Shown: piece by piece, positions 44,030 to 53,677 of the stretch | How positions within the stretch are numbered: position 1 is the stretch's first letter | Layout: the number at the start of each line of letters is the position of its first letter | Assembly (NCBI GenBank): GCA_020852705.1 | Contig: JADZAP010000012.1 | Span: 1 to 64,000, forward strand | Length of the DNA: 64,000 bases | Direction: 5' to 3' | From: Ignavibacteria bacterium | Lineage (GTDB): Bacteria; Bacteroidota; Ignavibacteria; Tepidaquicellales; OLB5 | The notes under the pieces: model-generated | Database searches by the model: none | Told to the model about the DNA's origin: nothing | Seen by the model: the letters and a program-made list of their open reading frames with translations, nothing else | Program-made: the position numbers and the translations under genes

Positions 44030-44799
44030 AAAATTGCAGATTTAATTTTTTGGTAATTTAATATATAATTAATACCGTAGAGTACTGTATTTTCGCAATA
44101 TTTATATCTAAAACTATTCGAATTTTTTATAAATTTCGCTGACCCTCCGCTTAAATAAATCCTTAATTTCCCGGGATAGTTTATTTTGATATTTTTTACT
44201 ATCCCTTCTATTGCTGCTTTCATATAATTTATTAGCCCTGATTGAATTGCTTCATATGTATTTTTTCCTATTAACGGTGCATTTGATTTTAAATTTTCTA
44301 TATTTACCATTGGCAGTTTGCTTGTTTTTAAATTTAATGCTATTGCTGATATATTTAAACCTGGTGCAATAATTCCGCCAATATAAATGCCATTTTTAAT
44401 TAATAGATCAAATTTATTTGCAGTACCTAAATCAATTACCAGAACATTTGTTTTATCTTTATTTTGATAATAACCAAATACTGCATTACAAATTCTGTCA
44501 CTTCCTAAAGTACGGGAATTTTCTACTTTTATTCTTATAGGTAAGTTTGTTTTATTATTAATAATTAACGGAGTAATTTTAAAGTATTTTTTAATAAACA
44601 CTCTAACATATTTATTTAAATTTGGCTTCACGGAAGATATGCCTATTTTTGTAACACTATAAGTTTTAGAAATACTCCGTATATTAGATAAAAATTTAAT
44701 TTTATCTTCCGAAGAAAATGATATAGTTTTAACTATTTTAATATCCTTAAAAACAGCTATATGCGTAAAACTATTTCCAATATCTATTGCCAGATTCAT
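44026..44799 (-). CDS. coaX: Type III pantothenate kinase
   Basis: 257 residues: AIDIGNSFTHIAVF (4-17), GSDRICNAVFGY, DLGTANKFDLL and GGIIAPGLN are the CoaX motifs. It phosphorylates pantothenate as the first step of coenzyme A synthesis. coaBC of the same pathway lies at 62121-63338. First gene of a three-gene operon with yjbQ and GT39. Confidence 0.92.
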   Translation of the reverse strand: MNLAIDIGNSFTHIAVFKDIKIVKTISFSSEDKIKFLSNIRSISKTYSVTKIGISSVKPNLNKYVRVFIKKYFKITPLIINNKTNLPIRIKVENSRTLGSDRICNAVFGYYQNKDKTNVLVIDLGTANKFDLLIKNGIYIGGIIAPGLNISAIALNLKTSKLPMVNIENLKSNAPLIGKNTYEAIQSGLINYMKAAIEGIVKNIKINYPGKLRIYLSGGSAKFIKNSNSFRYKYCENTVLYGINYILNYQKIKSAIL

Positions 44800-44830
44800 A
44801 TTAGTTATATAAATATTACCAATTTAAAAT

Positions 44831-44858
44831 AAAAATGCCTGTATAAACAGGCATTTTT
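44831..44858 (-). terminator. Terminator after the etfB-etfA-nuclease operon
   Basis: AAAAATGCCTG (44831-44841), loop TATAAA, CAGGCATTTTT (44848-44858): a perfect 11-bp stem ending in a T run on either strand. It lies 22 nt past the stop of the bifunctional nuclease gene. Confidence 0.9.
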
Positions 44859-44880
44859 AAAGAATTATTTAATGTTTTAA

Positions 44881-45495
44881 TTATCTGCTTAGTTCTAATT
44901 TTTTTATTTCATCTCTGATAGAAGCAGCTTTTTCATAATCTTCTCTATCAATTGCACTTTTAAGGTCAGTTTGCAGTTTATTTAATTTTCTTGTAAAAGG
45001 GTCTGAAGGTTCATCTGTTAACTGTTCTGACTCTGATTTTGATAAAAACTCATCTTCTGTATTTTCTTCTTCACCTTCCTTATCCGGTAAAAATGCCACT
45101 TCATTCATTACATCTTCATTAACATATATAGGGACGGAAAATTTTAACGCTAATGCAATTGCATCAGATGGGCGAGAATCAATCTCATCTACACTTCCTA
45201 CATCTACTTTTATTTTGGCAAAAAAAGTTCCATCGCGAAGTTCATTTATATAAACATAAGATATAGAAAATCCCAATTGTTCAATAATATTTTTAATCAG
45301 GTCATGTGTTAACGGTCTGGGTGGTTTTATACCTTCTAGTTCAAGTGCAATATGCTGTGCTTCAAAACTTCCAATAATAATAGGAAGGCGTCTTTCTCCG
45401 CCAACTTCTTTAAGTATTAGCGCATATCCTGACCCACTTGGTGCAGGTGAGGGCGAAAGCCCAAGTATATCAACCTGAATTTTATCGTTATCCAT
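44881..45495 (-). CDS. Bifunctional nuclease (DUF151) domain protein with C-terminal UVR motif
   Basis: 204 residues. DUF151/BFN part at 1-135 (LPIIIGSFEAQHIALELEG, RPLTHDLI, DSRPSDAIALALKFSVPIYV). An acidic linker follows (138-165), then a UvrB/UvrC-type motif (about 170-203: KLNKLQTDLKSAIDREDYEKAASIRDEIKKLE). Plant and bacterial relatives cut RNA and DNA, and the UVR helix pair usually binds protein partners. It starts 14 nt after etfA. Confidence 0.88.
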   Translation of the reverse strand: MDNDKIQVDILGLSPSPAPSGSGYALILKEVGGERRLPIIIGSFEAQHIALELEGIKPPRPLTHDLIKNIIEQLGFSISYVYINELRDGTFFAKIKVDVGSVDEIDSRPSDAIALALKFSVPIYVNEDVMNEVAFLPDKEGEEENTEDEFLSKSESEQLTDEPSDPFTRKLNKLQTDLKSAIDREDYEKAASIRDEIKKLELSR

Positions 45496-45509
45496 TAATT
45501 ATGTGTTTT

Positions 45510-46487
45510 TTAACTTGTAAGTACCTTTTTGCACTCTTCAATTAAAACAGGCATTATTTCAAGTGCATCACCAACTATACCATAATCAGCAATTTGGAAA
45601 ATTGGAGCATCTTTATCTTTATTTATTGCAACTATACATTTAGATGAAGACATTCCTGCAAGATGCTGGATAGCTCCGCTGATTCCAACTGCAATATATA
45701 GATTTGGGGCTACTGTTTTACCTGTTTGTCCAACCTGATCTGAATGCGGTCTCCAACCTGCATCAACAATTGCCCTCGAAGCACCAGAGGCGCCTCCCAG
45801 AACTTTAGCAAGATCTTCAACTAAATAAAAGTTTTCAGGTCCTTTCAATCCTCTTCCTCCTGAAACAACTACATTCGCTTCGGTAACATCAATCTTTTCG
45901 CTGCTTACAACAATTTCCTTAACTTTTACATTAAAATCAGCATCATTTAAATCTATATCAAGTTTTTCAATTTCTGCTGAAATACCTTCAACTTTAATAG
46001 ATTTAAAAACATTAGGTCTTAATGTAAATATCTTTATTTGTGAGGTTACTTTTAATTCAATGTATGCCTTTCCGGCATAAACAGGACGTTTTGCTATTAT
46101 GTTTCCATCTTGTGCTAAAATTTCGGTACAATCAGATGCCAAACCAGCTTCAAGTTTTGCAGAAAGTCTTGGGGCTATATCCTTACCCATTGCTGTTGCA
46201 GAAAGTATAATAAAATCAGCTCCGCGCTGCTTTGCAGCTTCAGCAGCAACTTTTGAATAAGCTGTAGTGGAATATTTTTCAAGTCTCGGGTCATCGGCAA
46301 TCAGAATTTTTTTTATTCCGTACGCACTTAATTCACCAGCAACGGCATTTACACCATTTCCTATTAAAAGAACTTCTACTTCAGCACCTATATCATTAGC
46401 TAATTTTAATGCAGTAGATGCTGTTTCAAAACCTGAATTTTTAATTTTATTATCTCTTGATTCAATAAAAGCTAGTATTTTACTCAT
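45510..46487 (-). CDS. etfA: Electron transfer flavoprotein alpha subunit
   Basis: 325 residues. C-terminal FAD domain with [57 protein letters not shown] and [20 protein letters not shown], all ETF-alpha signatures. It pairs with EtfB to carry electrons from acyl-CoA dehydrogenases to the membrane pool. The start overlaps the etfB stop by one base. The CoA-dehydratase pair nearby is on the other strand, so a link is only suggestive. Confidence 0.95.
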   Translation of the reverse strand: MSKILAFIESRDNKIKNSGFETASTALKLANDIGAEVEVLLIGNGVNAVAGELSAYGIKKILIADDPRLEKYSTTAYSKVAAEAAKQRGADFIILSATAMGKDIAPRLSAKLEAGLASDCTEILAQDGNIIAKRPVYAGKAYIELKVTSQIKIFTLRPNVFKSIKVEGISAEIEKLDIDLNDADFNVKVKEIVVSSEKIDVTEANVVVSGGRGLKGPENFYLVEDLAKVLGGASGASRAIVDAGWRPHSDQVGQTGKTVAPNLYIAVGISGAIQHLAGMSSSKCIVAINKDKDAPIFQIADYGIVGDALEIMPVLIEECKKVLTS

Positions 46488-47233
46488 TAAATCACCTTTG
46501 CTTCCTCTCTCAGGAGTTTGACCAACTCAGGAACCGCAGATGCATCAGTACCCAATATTTTTCCTTTTGCTTTTGGTTTTGGCAAAGTCATAGAAATTAC
46601 TTCAGTCTTATTTTCAGTATATGTGGGTTGTCTTTCTTCAATTTGTCTTGATTTAGCAGCCATAATACCTTTTAAATTTGGGTATCTTGGAGTATTAAGT
46701 CCACGCTGTGCACAAATAGCAACAGGTAAGCTTGATTCAACAATTTCCTTGCCTCCTTCTATTTCTCTTTCGCAAGTTATTTTGCTGCCATCAATATCAA
46801 TTGATACAACAACACTAATTGATGGAATTCCAAGCAACTCAGCAGTCAGATTGCCGACTTGTGAATCATCATAATCTATTGATTGCTTTCCGAATAATAC
46901 AATATCAGGGTTAATTTCTTTCAATACATCAGCTAAATTTCTTGATACTGTATATGAATCCATTTCAGATTCTGATTTTATCAAGATTCCTTTTTCAATA
47001 CCCATTGCGTAAGATTTCTTGATTGCTTCCTTATTCCTTTCGCTGCCTGCAGATACTACAATAGTTTCACCACCGTGTTTTTCTTTTAACTGCAAAGCAG
47101 CTTCTACTGCAAATTCGTCATATGGATTTATAATATAAGTAACCCCTGCAGGGTCAATTGATTTTCCATCAGCAGCTACTTTAACCTTAGTAGTAGTATC
47201 AGGAACCTGTGAAACACAAACGGCAATTTTCAT
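46487..47233 (-). CDS. etfB: Electron transfer flavoprotein beta subunit
   Basis: 248 residues. MKIAVCVSQVPDTTTKV, INPYDEFAVEAALQL and FGKQSIDYDDSQVGNLTAELLGIPSIS (AMP-site region) place it in the EtfB family, apparently the canonical non-bifurcating type. Shine-Dalgarno AGGAAGG lies about 8 nt before the ATG. A good Bacteroidota-type promoter precedes the gene. Confidence 0.95.
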   Translation of the reverse strand: MKIAVCVSQVPDTTTKVKVAADGKSIDPAGVTYIINPYDEFAVEAALQLKEKHGGETIVVSAGSERNKEAIKKSYAMGIEKGILIKSESEMDSYTVSRNLADVLKEINPDIVLFGKQSIDYDDSQVGNLTAELLGIPSISVVVSIDIDGSKITCEREIEGGKEIVESSLPVAICAQRGLNTPRYPNLKGIMAAKSRQIEERQPTYTENKTEVISMTLPKPKAKGKILGTDASAVPELVKLLREEAKVI

Positions 47234-47274
47234 TGTTTTCCTTCCTAAATATCATGAATTTATGCTATAATTTA

Positions 47275-47305
47275 CAAAAATAATGCGATTTTGTGAATTT
47301 TTCAA
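47275..47305 (-). promoter_or_regulatory. Promoter of the etf operon
   Basis: On the minus strand: TTG (47305-47303), 20 nt, TATTTTTG (47282-47275), 41 nt before the etfB ATG. The spacing and box are the same as at the tmRNA promoter. Confidence 0.6.
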
Positions 47306-47385
47306 TTACTTAAAAATTACCGGGTAAATTAACTATTATTTACTGATAATTAATTTTAATTCATTCTAAAAAATTTAATATAAAT

Positions 47386-48168
47386 TTACTTTTTGTAATT
47401 TTTCATTATTTCTTCCATTTCCTTAGTTTTATCTTTAAGATCCTGAAGATTCTTACCGTTTTTTTGATCACCCATTTTCTTCATGTCCTCAAGCATATTG
47501 GTCATATCTATATATTTTACATCTTCAGGAGCTTTAAACATATCAGGAGTTGTTTTAACATCCTTCTCAAATTTAATTGCCTTCATATAAGTTTTACCAT
47601 CAGCCGAACCCATTCTTAAAGGAACAGTTTTATCATATAGACTTACTGTAAAGTTCTTATCCTTATGTTTGTAAATATCACATTTGTATCCAAGAATTTC
47701 TTCTTCGCCAATTTTTTCCATCTGGTCAAGATAATCACGGTAAGTATTTACATCAAAATTATCTTTTGAATCGCTGAATTTCTTTTTATCAAATTTCATT
47801 CCCATTTTTACACCAGCAACTTCTGATACGGTGTAAACAACATCTCCTCCATCAAAATAAGCAGTTGCTGAAAACTTTTTACCGTCAGTATCAAATTTAG
47901 TTGTCGAACGGCATTTTTTACCGTCATAAATTGCTTCAATTGTGCCCTTACCTTTCTCGCCTCCGGTTACTTCAAACTCTACCATAAAAGGTTTATCTTT
48001 AGAAAATGTTGCGTTGTCGTTTGAATTGTTGTTATCAGTTGATTCTGTTTTATTGTCATCGGATTTTGATGTTGAATCATCTTTTTTACCGCATCCGTTT
48101 AAAAATAAAATTGCGAGTAATAAAATTAATATTAAGTTAATTTTATAAATACTTCTGAGATTTTTCAT
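47386..48168 (-). CDS. Lipoprotein with DUF4412-like domain
   Basis: 260 residues. Lipoprotein signal with LAILFLNGC (lipobox, Cys 26), then an Asp/Ser/Asn-rich linker (30-57). The folded part has FEVTGGEKGKGTIEAIYDGKKCRSTTKF and GYKCDIYKHKDKNFTVSLYDKTVPLRM, the DUF4412 style of periplasmic beta-sheet protein. The C-terminus (215-260) is a Lys/Met-rich helix. Role unknown. Confidence 0.7.
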   Translation of the reverse strand: MKNLRSIYKINLILILLLAILFLNGCGKKDDSTSKSDDNKTESTDNNNSNDNATFSKDKPFMVEFEVTGGEKGKGTIEAIYDGKKCRSTTKFDTDGKKFSATAYFDGGDVVYTVSEVAGVKMGMKFDKKKFSDSKDNFDVNTYRDYLDQMEKIGEEEILGYKCDIYKHKDKNFTVSLYDKTVPLRMGSADGKTYMKAIKFEKDVKTTPDMFKAPEDVKYIDMTNMLEDMKKMGDQKNGKNLQDLKDKTKEMEEIMKNYKK

Positions 48169-48194
48169 TTTTAGTTTGTTTAAGTTTTTAGAAA

Positions 48195-48917
48195 TTATTG
48201 TATGAATTCTGGATAAGTATAATATTTTATTGGATCTTTTATCCCTGATTCGTTAAATCCTTTAAGTCTTAATACACATGAATCACATTCACCGCATGCA
48301 ATTTCTTCGTTTTGGTAACATGACCACGACAATTCAAATGGGGCATTTAATTCTGCCCCAATCTTAATTATTTCTGATTTTTTCTTATGTATTATTGGTG
48401 TTTCTATCATTATATTTGTTTCAGGTTTGGTCCCTAACTCAATTATTTTGTTAAATGCATTGTAAAATACTTCTCTGCAATCAGGATACCCGCTTGAATC
48501 TTCTTCTACAGCACCAATAAAAATTTTTTCAGCTTTTAATACCTCCGACCAGCTTACTGCAATTGCAAGAATATTTGCATTCCTAAAGGGAACATAAGAT
48601 GTTGGAATACCATTAAATTCAAGGTCAGCTTTGGTTACTTTGACACTTTTATCTGTTAAAGATGAACCCCCTATTTTGGAAAGATAATCAACATCAACTG
48701 TTAATCGTTCTGAAACTTTATAATGATCTGCAATATCATTAAATGCCTTCATCTCACGGTTTTGTGTTCTTTGACCATAATTTATATGGAGGAAAGCTAA
48801 CTTATATTGTTTAGCTGCAATTGCAGCTGTTACTAATGAATCCATACCCCCACTGACTAAAATAACACCCGTTTTGTTTCCGCTTAAATGTAAATTATTA
48901 TTTTCTATTAATGTCAC
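48195..48917 (-). CDS. queC: 7-Cyano-7-deazaguanine synthase QueC
   Basis: 240 residues. ATP-binding SGGMDSL (about 22-28), [10 protein letters not shown], and four zinc cysteines ending in [18 protein letters not shown]. It makes preQ0 from 7-carboxy-7-deazaguanine. queD, queE and queC run in pathway order on the minus strand; folE and queF are not seen here. Confidence 0.95.
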   Translation of the reverse strand: MTLIENNNLHLSGNKTGVILVSGGMDSLVTAAIAAKQYKLAFLHINYGQRTQNREMKAFNDIADHYKVSERLTVDVDYLSKIGGSSLTDKSVKVTKADLEFNGIPTSYVPFRNANILAIAVSWSEVLKAEKIFIGAVEEDSSGYPDCREVFYNAFNKIIELGTKPETNIMIETPIIHKKKSEIIKIGAELNAPFELSWSCYQNEEIACGECDSCVLRLKGFNESGIKDPIKYYTYPEFIQ

Positions 48918-49031
48918 AATAATATATGAAATGTGAATTGAAAGTTAAGATATGAAAGTTAATTTTTTGGGAATACTAGTACTGCATATTATATTTTTAA
49001 ATCAATATTCAATCGTTTTACGAAAAATAAA

Positions 49032-49712
49032 TTAAACACCTCTTGTTTCGGGCTCCCAGATATATTTATGCAGCTGAAGCTGCAAGCGGACATTTAGTTT
49101 ATCTTCAAGTATCCAGTTTGCAAGTTCAATATTTTCAACTTTTTCAAAAACTGGTGAAAATAACACCTGCTGTACTTTGATTGTAAGGTCATATTCATTA
49201 ATTTTTTCCTTTGCCCAGTCATAATCTTCTCTTGAACCTATTACAAATTTTACTTCATCTGTTGTTTTAAGGTATTTTAAATTTTCATAACGATTTTTCT
49301 TTTCCATCCCGCTGTATGGTGTTTTTAAGTCCATAATCACTTTAACTCGTTTATCAACATTTTTAATTGGTAATGAACCTCCTGTTTCCAACATTACTTC
49401 AAATCCTTCATCACATAATTTTTTCATCAACTGATGAACATTACGCTGAAACAAAGGTTCACCGCCTGTTACTTCAACTAGTTTGCAATTAAATTTTTTT
49501 ACATCATTTATAATATCTTCTATTAAGTAATCAGTTCCTTCAAAAAAAGCATACTCTGTATCACAGTAAACACATCTTACATTACAATATGTCAATCTGA
49601 TAAATACGCAAGGCAGCCCGGCTTTAGTTGATTCACCCTGAATTGAATAGAATATTTCGTTTATTTTAATTTTTCCATCTTCAATACTGATGGGAGTATT
49701 ATTTTCAATCAT
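49032..49712 (-). CDS. queE: 7-Carboxy-7-deazaguanine synthase QueE
   Basis: 226 residues, a radical SAM enzyme. The cluster motif is TYCNVRCVYCDTEYAF (CxxxCxxC), followed by EVTGGEPLFQ. It contracts carboxytetrahydropterin to the deazaguanine ring. The N-terminal IFYSIQGESTKAGLPCVFIRL is typical. Confidence 0.95.
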   Translation of the reverse strand: MIENNTPISIEDGKIKINEIFYSIQGESTKAGLPCVFIRLTYCNVRCVYCDTEYAFFEGTDYLIEDIINDVKKFNCKLVEVTGGEPLFQRNVHQLMKKLCDEGFEVMLETGGSLPIKNVDKRVKVIMDLKTPYSGMEKKNRYENLKYLKTTDEVKFVIGSREDYDWAKEKINEYDLTIKVQQVLFSPVFEKVENIELANWILEDKLNVRLQLQLHKYIWEPETRGV

Positions 49713-49748
49713 TCCAATAAAATTTTAAAATCTTTTTATTATGAATAT

Positions 49749-50189
49749 TTACAAAAACAAACCTTTGTTCATTAATCTGGATTTTTCAGCAAAACTGTTT
49801 GGACTTTCGTATATTTTAACTGTAAGTTCCTCAAATTTATGACCTTTAATATCAAGCAGTTTATTGGTAAGCTTATCTAACAAATCACTGCAAATATTTT
49901 CAACTGTTGAGTGATAATCAACAACTACTTTTTTCATTTTATTGCGAGTTAGAAAATTAAGAACATTTTTATCACCTTTCCAGCATAAAAATGCATGATC
50001 ATATTTTTCAATAATGGGTTTAACAATTTTATTTAAGTCAAAAAAATCAATAACCATACCTTTTGAATCCAATCCTCCTGTAATTTCAACAAACATCTTG
50101 TATGAATGTCCGTGTATATTTCTGCATAACCCTTTATGAAATGGCAGTCGGTGACCCATTTCCCACCTGTATTCTTTAGAAATTTTCAT
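49749..50189 (-). CDS. queD: 6-Carboxytetrahydropterin synthase QueD
   Basis: 146 residues from ATG 50189 (an upstream TTG is less likely). Zinc histidines in MGHRLP and NIHGHSYK, catalytic residues in CRNIHG and DYHSTVEN. It converts dihydroneopterin triphosphate in the queuosine/preQ0 pathway. I looked for a preQ1 riboswitch upstream and saw none. Confidence 0.93.
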   Translation of the reverse strand: MKISKEYRWEMGHRLPFHKGLCRNIHGHSYKMFVEITGGLDSKGMVIDFFDLNKIVKPIIEKYDHAFLCWKGDKNVLNFLTRNKMKKVVVDYHSTVENICSDLLDKLTNKLLDIKGHKFEELTVKIYESPNSFAEKSRLMNKGLFL

Positions 50190-50357
50190 AATGAACAAAG
50201 TTAATTAAATTAGAAAGTAATTTAAAGGAAAATAGTTAATATGGTATAAAATTAATAATTTAAGTAGATAAAATTAATTCAATAATTCTTATAATTAATA
50301 TTTTTAAAATAAATTGAAAATATTTTAAAGATATAACAATATCATTTATTTATGGAA

Positions 50358-50388
50358 TTGTTTAGAAATACATAATGTTATATTTTTG
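50358..50388 (+). promoter_or_regulatory. Promoter of the tmRNA gene
   Basis: TTG (50358-50360), 20 nt, TATTTTTG (50381-50388). The processed 5' end of tmRNA is 32 nt downstream. Confidence 0.65.
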
Positions 50389-50419
50389 TACACATTCAAT
50401 GTGTTTTTGTTCTTTTAAT

Positions 50420-50782
50420 GGGGATGAATTTGGTTTCGACGGGAATGTAGATGTTTAAGATAGCATTCCGTGTTCTCAGCAAAGCACGTTAAAAAGGCTG
50501 AAAAGTCAAAATAAACGACAACTATAATTACGCTTTAGCTGCTTAATAAATAAGCCGCTCGTCTTTTACCGCTTCCACTGCCCACTTGGAAGGTAAAGGG
50601 CGCCAAAATTGTGGGCTGGCCGCAAAGTTTACTTGAGCTAAACGGTGAGAAATCTTCAAGTGTAGGTTTTGTACCGCTACGTTAGCGAGGCTGTGCAAAA
50701 ACCGAAATCTAAACGCTGACTATGAATGTAGGCGTCTTAATGGTCTTGTTTTCGGACCCGGGTTCGACTCCCGGCATCTCCA
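50420..50782 (+). ncRNA. ssrA: tmRNA (SsrA)
   Basis: The 5' end GGGGATGAATTTGGTTTCGA pairs with CATCTCC at the 3' end (50775-50781) to form the acceptor stem. GGTTCGACTCC is the T arm and A50782 the discriminator; CCA is not encoded (CTA follows). The tag frame after GTC reads KINDNYNYALAA then two TAA (50508-50549). It rescues stalled ribosomes with SmpB and tags the peptides for proteolysis. The first tag codon is inferred by comparison with the E. coli tmRNA. Confidence 0.95.
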
Positions 50783-50847
50783 CTAATTTTTATCCTGCAA
50801 AATCTTCAATTTTATAAATAGCTGCAATTTGAAAAATAAAAATATAA

Positions 50848-50872
50848 AAATGGCGGTTTAAGACCGCCATTT
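50848..50872 (-). terminator. Terminator after yidC
   Basis: AAATGGCGGT (50848-50857), loop TTAAG, ACCGCCATTT (50863-50872), with a T-rich run on the minus strand. It serves the yidC operon and may also stop tmRNA transcription. Confidence 0.85.
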
Positions 50873-50889
50873 AATTTATTTAAATAATA

Positions 50890-52728
50890 CTATTTCTTGC
50901 CTTTATTTTTAATTACAGTTTTTTGCTTCTCCAAAATTGCTTCTTCCTCACCTTCTTTCTTACCTTTTCTTTGTACAAAATACTGCTCAATAATTGAAAG
51001 AAGATTATACATAAAGTAGTACAGGTTCAGACCCGCCGGCAGTGTTGTGAAAAGGAATGTAAGCATTACGGGCATAATATACACCATTGCCATTTGTTTG
51101 GGGTCTTTAACAGTCATTTTCTGCTGAATAAACATTGTAACTCCCATTAACAGTGCAAGCCCTGAGAGATAATCAACTCCAAACAACGGAATTTTAAACG
51201 GAAGATGCATAATAATATCTGGCACAGATAGATCATGAATCCACAAACCAAAATATGCCTGTCTTAATTCAATAGTTGAGTTAAATACGCCAAATAAAGC
51301 ATATAGTATAGGCAGCTGAAGCAGCATAGGAAGACATCCTCCAGCTGGGTTTATTTTTTCTTCCCTGTAAAGTTTCATCAGCATCTGCTGTTGTTTCTGC
51401 GGATCATCCTTATACTTTTCTTTTAAAGCATTCATCTTTGGCTGCAGTTCACCCATTTTCTTCATGGATTTCATTTGATATCTGGTAAAAGGTGTTAATA
51501 TCACTTTCATTATGATACTGAAAATAATAATTACAATTCCCCAATTTGCAATAAAATTGTGCAGAAACAAAAAGAAAGGGAGTATTGCATATTGCGCAAT
51601 TGGTCTTACAATGAAATCAAGAGAAAACCTCATGGTTGACTGAAGATTCATATCATAACTTTTCAATATCTCATAATCAACAGGACCAAGGTAGATATTA
51701 AAACGGTTTTTCTCTAACTTTTCGTTTTTAATCTGCATTTTAAGGGCAATTGAATAATCTTTTTCATGTCCATTATTTGGCAGGTCATTATATGTACCGG
51801 TGATATAAGAACCGTCTGCTTTTTTGCCGTCTGTAATAAGAAAAACCGCAAAATATTTTATTCTGGAGCAAACCCAGCTTGTTTGTCCATTTAGGTCAGA
51901 TTTTATAGGTTCATCTTTCTTAGTTACATCAAGAACCTCAAGTTCATCTCCAATTTCAGAAAATGCATGAGCATGTCCCCCTTCTGCATCACTTCGGTAC
52001 TCAGTAAGTTTTAATGAATTTTCCCATGCAAGCTGATATTCAAAATTACCTATAAATCTATTTGAGTTTTCAAGTCCAATTTCCACATTAAACATATATG
52101 TATCATTTTTGAAAGTATATGTTTTGGTAATTTTTGCTCCGTTAGAATCAACAGGCATTTCATAAGTAATTTTAAATTCATCTCCTCCGCTAACATTTAC
52201 TCTATCCCACGGCTTGTATGTTGAATTAAAATAGAGATCTTTTGTATTTATCAGCTTTCCTTCGGTAGAATTGAAAATCAGATTAAGCTCACCGCCTTTG
52301 TTCAGATAAAGCAGCTGAACAGGAAAACCATCCCATGTTTTAAACCCTTTAACTTCATATTTTATTAAAGCTCCTCCTTTTGTAGAAAATTCAGCATAAT
52401 ATTTATCTGTTTCTACAATCAGAATTTTATCTTCACCTTTTTCAAATTTTCCAAACAATGATCCGTATTTTTCTGAAACTACAGGATTTTTCATGTTTAA
52501 GGTATCATTCCCTGTTTTTTTAGTTGTATCTATGTTCTGCTGGGTGATTGTTTTCTGTGAGTCTTGCTGCTGATTATTTTGCTGAAGCTTTTTTAAACTA
52601 TCTTGTACAAGCTTTTCATTAATTTTTTCATCTTTTTTTGGAGGCGGTGCATTTTTATTCTGAAAATAAAGCCATCCTATAAGTATAACCCCGATTAAAA
52701 TAAAACCAATTATTGAATTTTTATCCAT
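50890..52728 (-). CDS. yidC: Membrane protein insertase YidC
   Basis: 612 residues, long Gram-negative form: N-terminal helix (6-22), a Gln/Lys-rich linker, a large periplasmic domain (about 85-370), and a C-terminal five-helix insertase domain with FTRYQMKSMKKMGELQPKMNALKEKYKDDPQKQQQMLMKLY and GGCLPMLLQLPILYALF. It inserts membrane proteins alone or with Sec. It follows yidD by 2 nt. Confidence 0.95.
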   Translation of the reverse strand: MDKNSIIGFILIGVILIGWLYFQNKNAPPPKKDEKINEKLVQDSLKKLQQNNQQQDSQKTITQQNIDTTKKTGNDTLNMKNPVVSEKYGSLFGKFEKGEDKILIVETDKYYAEFSTKGGALIKYEVKGFKTWDGFPVQLLYLNKGGELNLIFNSTEGKLINTKDLYFNSTYKPWDRVNVSGGDEFKITYEMPVDSNGAKITKTYTFKNDTYMFNVEIGLENSNRFIGNFEYQLAWENSLKLTEYRSDAEGGHAHAFSEIGDELEVLDVTKKDEPIKSDLNGQTSWVCSRIKYFAVFLITDGKKADGSYITGTYNDLPNNGHEKDYSIALKMQIKNEKLEKNRFNIYLGPVDYEILKSYDMNLQSTMRFSLDFIVRPIAQYAILPFFLFLHNFIANWGIVIIIFSIIMKVILTPFTRYQMKSMKKMGELQPKMNALKEKYKDDPQKQQQMLMKLYREEKINPAGGCLPMLLQLPILYALFGVFNSTIELRQAYFGLWIHDLSVPDIIMHLPFKIPLFGVDYLSGLALLMGVTMFIQQKMTVKDPKQMAMVYIMPVMLTFLFTTLPAGLNLYYFMYNLLSIIEQYFVQRKGKKEGEEEAILEKQKTVIKNKGKK

Positions 52729-52730
52729 TT

Positions 52731-52985
52731 TTATATTACACTTTTATCACTTACTGAGTAAAATTTGTTAAAATCATTATTTTTGTATTTCTTCTCAGGA
52801 ACCGGGTCATATCCGCCATGAGAGAAAGGATTGCATTTTAAAATTCTAATTGCAGAAAGATATATACCTTTGAAAAACCCATGCAGCTGCAGTGCTTCAA
52901 TAGTGTACTGGGAACAAGTTGGAGAATATCTGCAAGATGGCGGAAACAAAGGAGATATAAAATATTTATATCCCTTTACTAACAA
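52731..52985 (-). CDS. yidD: Membrane protein insertion efficiency factor YidD
   Basis: 84 residues from TTG 52985. The family core is clear: [24 protein letters not shown] and [12 protein letters not shown]. The frame is open upstream for about 29 more codons, and those read [16 protein letters not shown], which looks like the natural N-terminus. No ATG, GTG or TTG is found there; an ATC stands where ATG would be expected (about 53030). The start is either this ATC (rare or an error) or the TTG. Confidence 0.88.
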   Translation of the reverse strand: MLVKGYKYFISPLFPPSCRYSPTCSQYTIEALQLHGFFKGIYLSAIRILKCNPFSHGGYDPVPEKKYKNNDFNKFYSVSDKSVI

Positions 52986-53059
52986 AATCAGAATATATTT
53001 TGGGTTCAGATATTTTAAATAATTTTTGATAGTGTACTCTTTAAAGACGTAAAAGATGA

Positions 53060-53472
53060 TTAATTATTTTTCTGCGTTACTTTGCTTAATATCTTTATAA
53101 TTAATTCCTGCATATCAGAAGAAATTATGCTAAAATTAATTTCCTGATGATTTTTGTATGCTGTATTAGATAGGGTAAAAAGAATTCTTAATTTCTGCTT
53201 ACTTTGAATTGAAAAATTAACCAGTTCTGTTTTGTGCAGTCTGTATAATTCTCTTAATATTCTTTTTAATCTGTTTCGTTCAGTAGATTTTTTAATTTTT
53301 TTTTTGATATTAAAAAACCGACTTTAACAGGAAAGCCGGTTTTATCATCAGAATAATTTACAAATGAATTTAAGCTACCGGAATCAATTTTAAAAGATGA
53401 TGAAAGAATTTCTTCAAAAACTCCAAAACCCCTGATAATTTCATTTCGTTTTAATGTATAAATCCTGTTCAA
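53060..53472 (-). CDS. rnpA: RNase P protein component, readable only across a frameshift
   Basis: From ATG 53472 the frame reads [19 protein letters not shown] ... [11 protein letters not shown], then goes out of frame at a run of ten A (53296-53305, T on the plus strand) and stops at 53266. With one base added at the run, it continues [18 protein letters not shown] and on to TAA 53062-53060, giving about 136 residues. [11 protein letters not shown] is the RnpA signature RNRxKR. RNase P protein helps the RNA cut tRNA leaders and is essential. Either the assembly lost an A, or slippage on the A run makes the full protein. Confidence 0.85.
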
Positions 53473-53518
53473 AATAAATTAAAGTTAAATTATAAACTTA
53501 AAAACCGGACTTAAATAA

Positions 53519-53677
53519 TTATCTGGTGAATTTCTTTTCATCGCTTACAGTCAGTTTTTTTCTGCCTTTTGCTCTGCGTGAAGAAATTACGGCTCTGCCG
53601 TTCTTTGTACTCATTCTTTCTCTGAAACCATGCTTATTTTTGCGTTTTGTATTACTTGGCTGAAACGTTCTTTTCAC
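53519..53677 (-). CDS. rpmH: Ribosomal protein L34
   Basis: 52 residues from GTG 53677 with GGAG about 7 nt upstream. It reads [19 protein letters not shown] then [20 protein letters not shown], the L34 sequence. Placed upstream of rnpA-yidD-yidC as in most bacteria. I saw no DnaA box cluster or dnaA beside it. Confidence 0.95.
   Translation of the reverse strand: MKRTFQPSNTKRKNKHGFRERMSTKNGRAVISSRRAKGRKKLTVSDEKKFTR

Noticed and set aside
50190-50400. preQ1 riboswitch before queD
   Set aside because: The region is nearly pure A+T without the conserved riboswitch core.
50740-50782. A tRNA gene
   Set aside because: The T-arm sequence belongs to the tRNA-like part of tmRNA; no anticodon arm is present.
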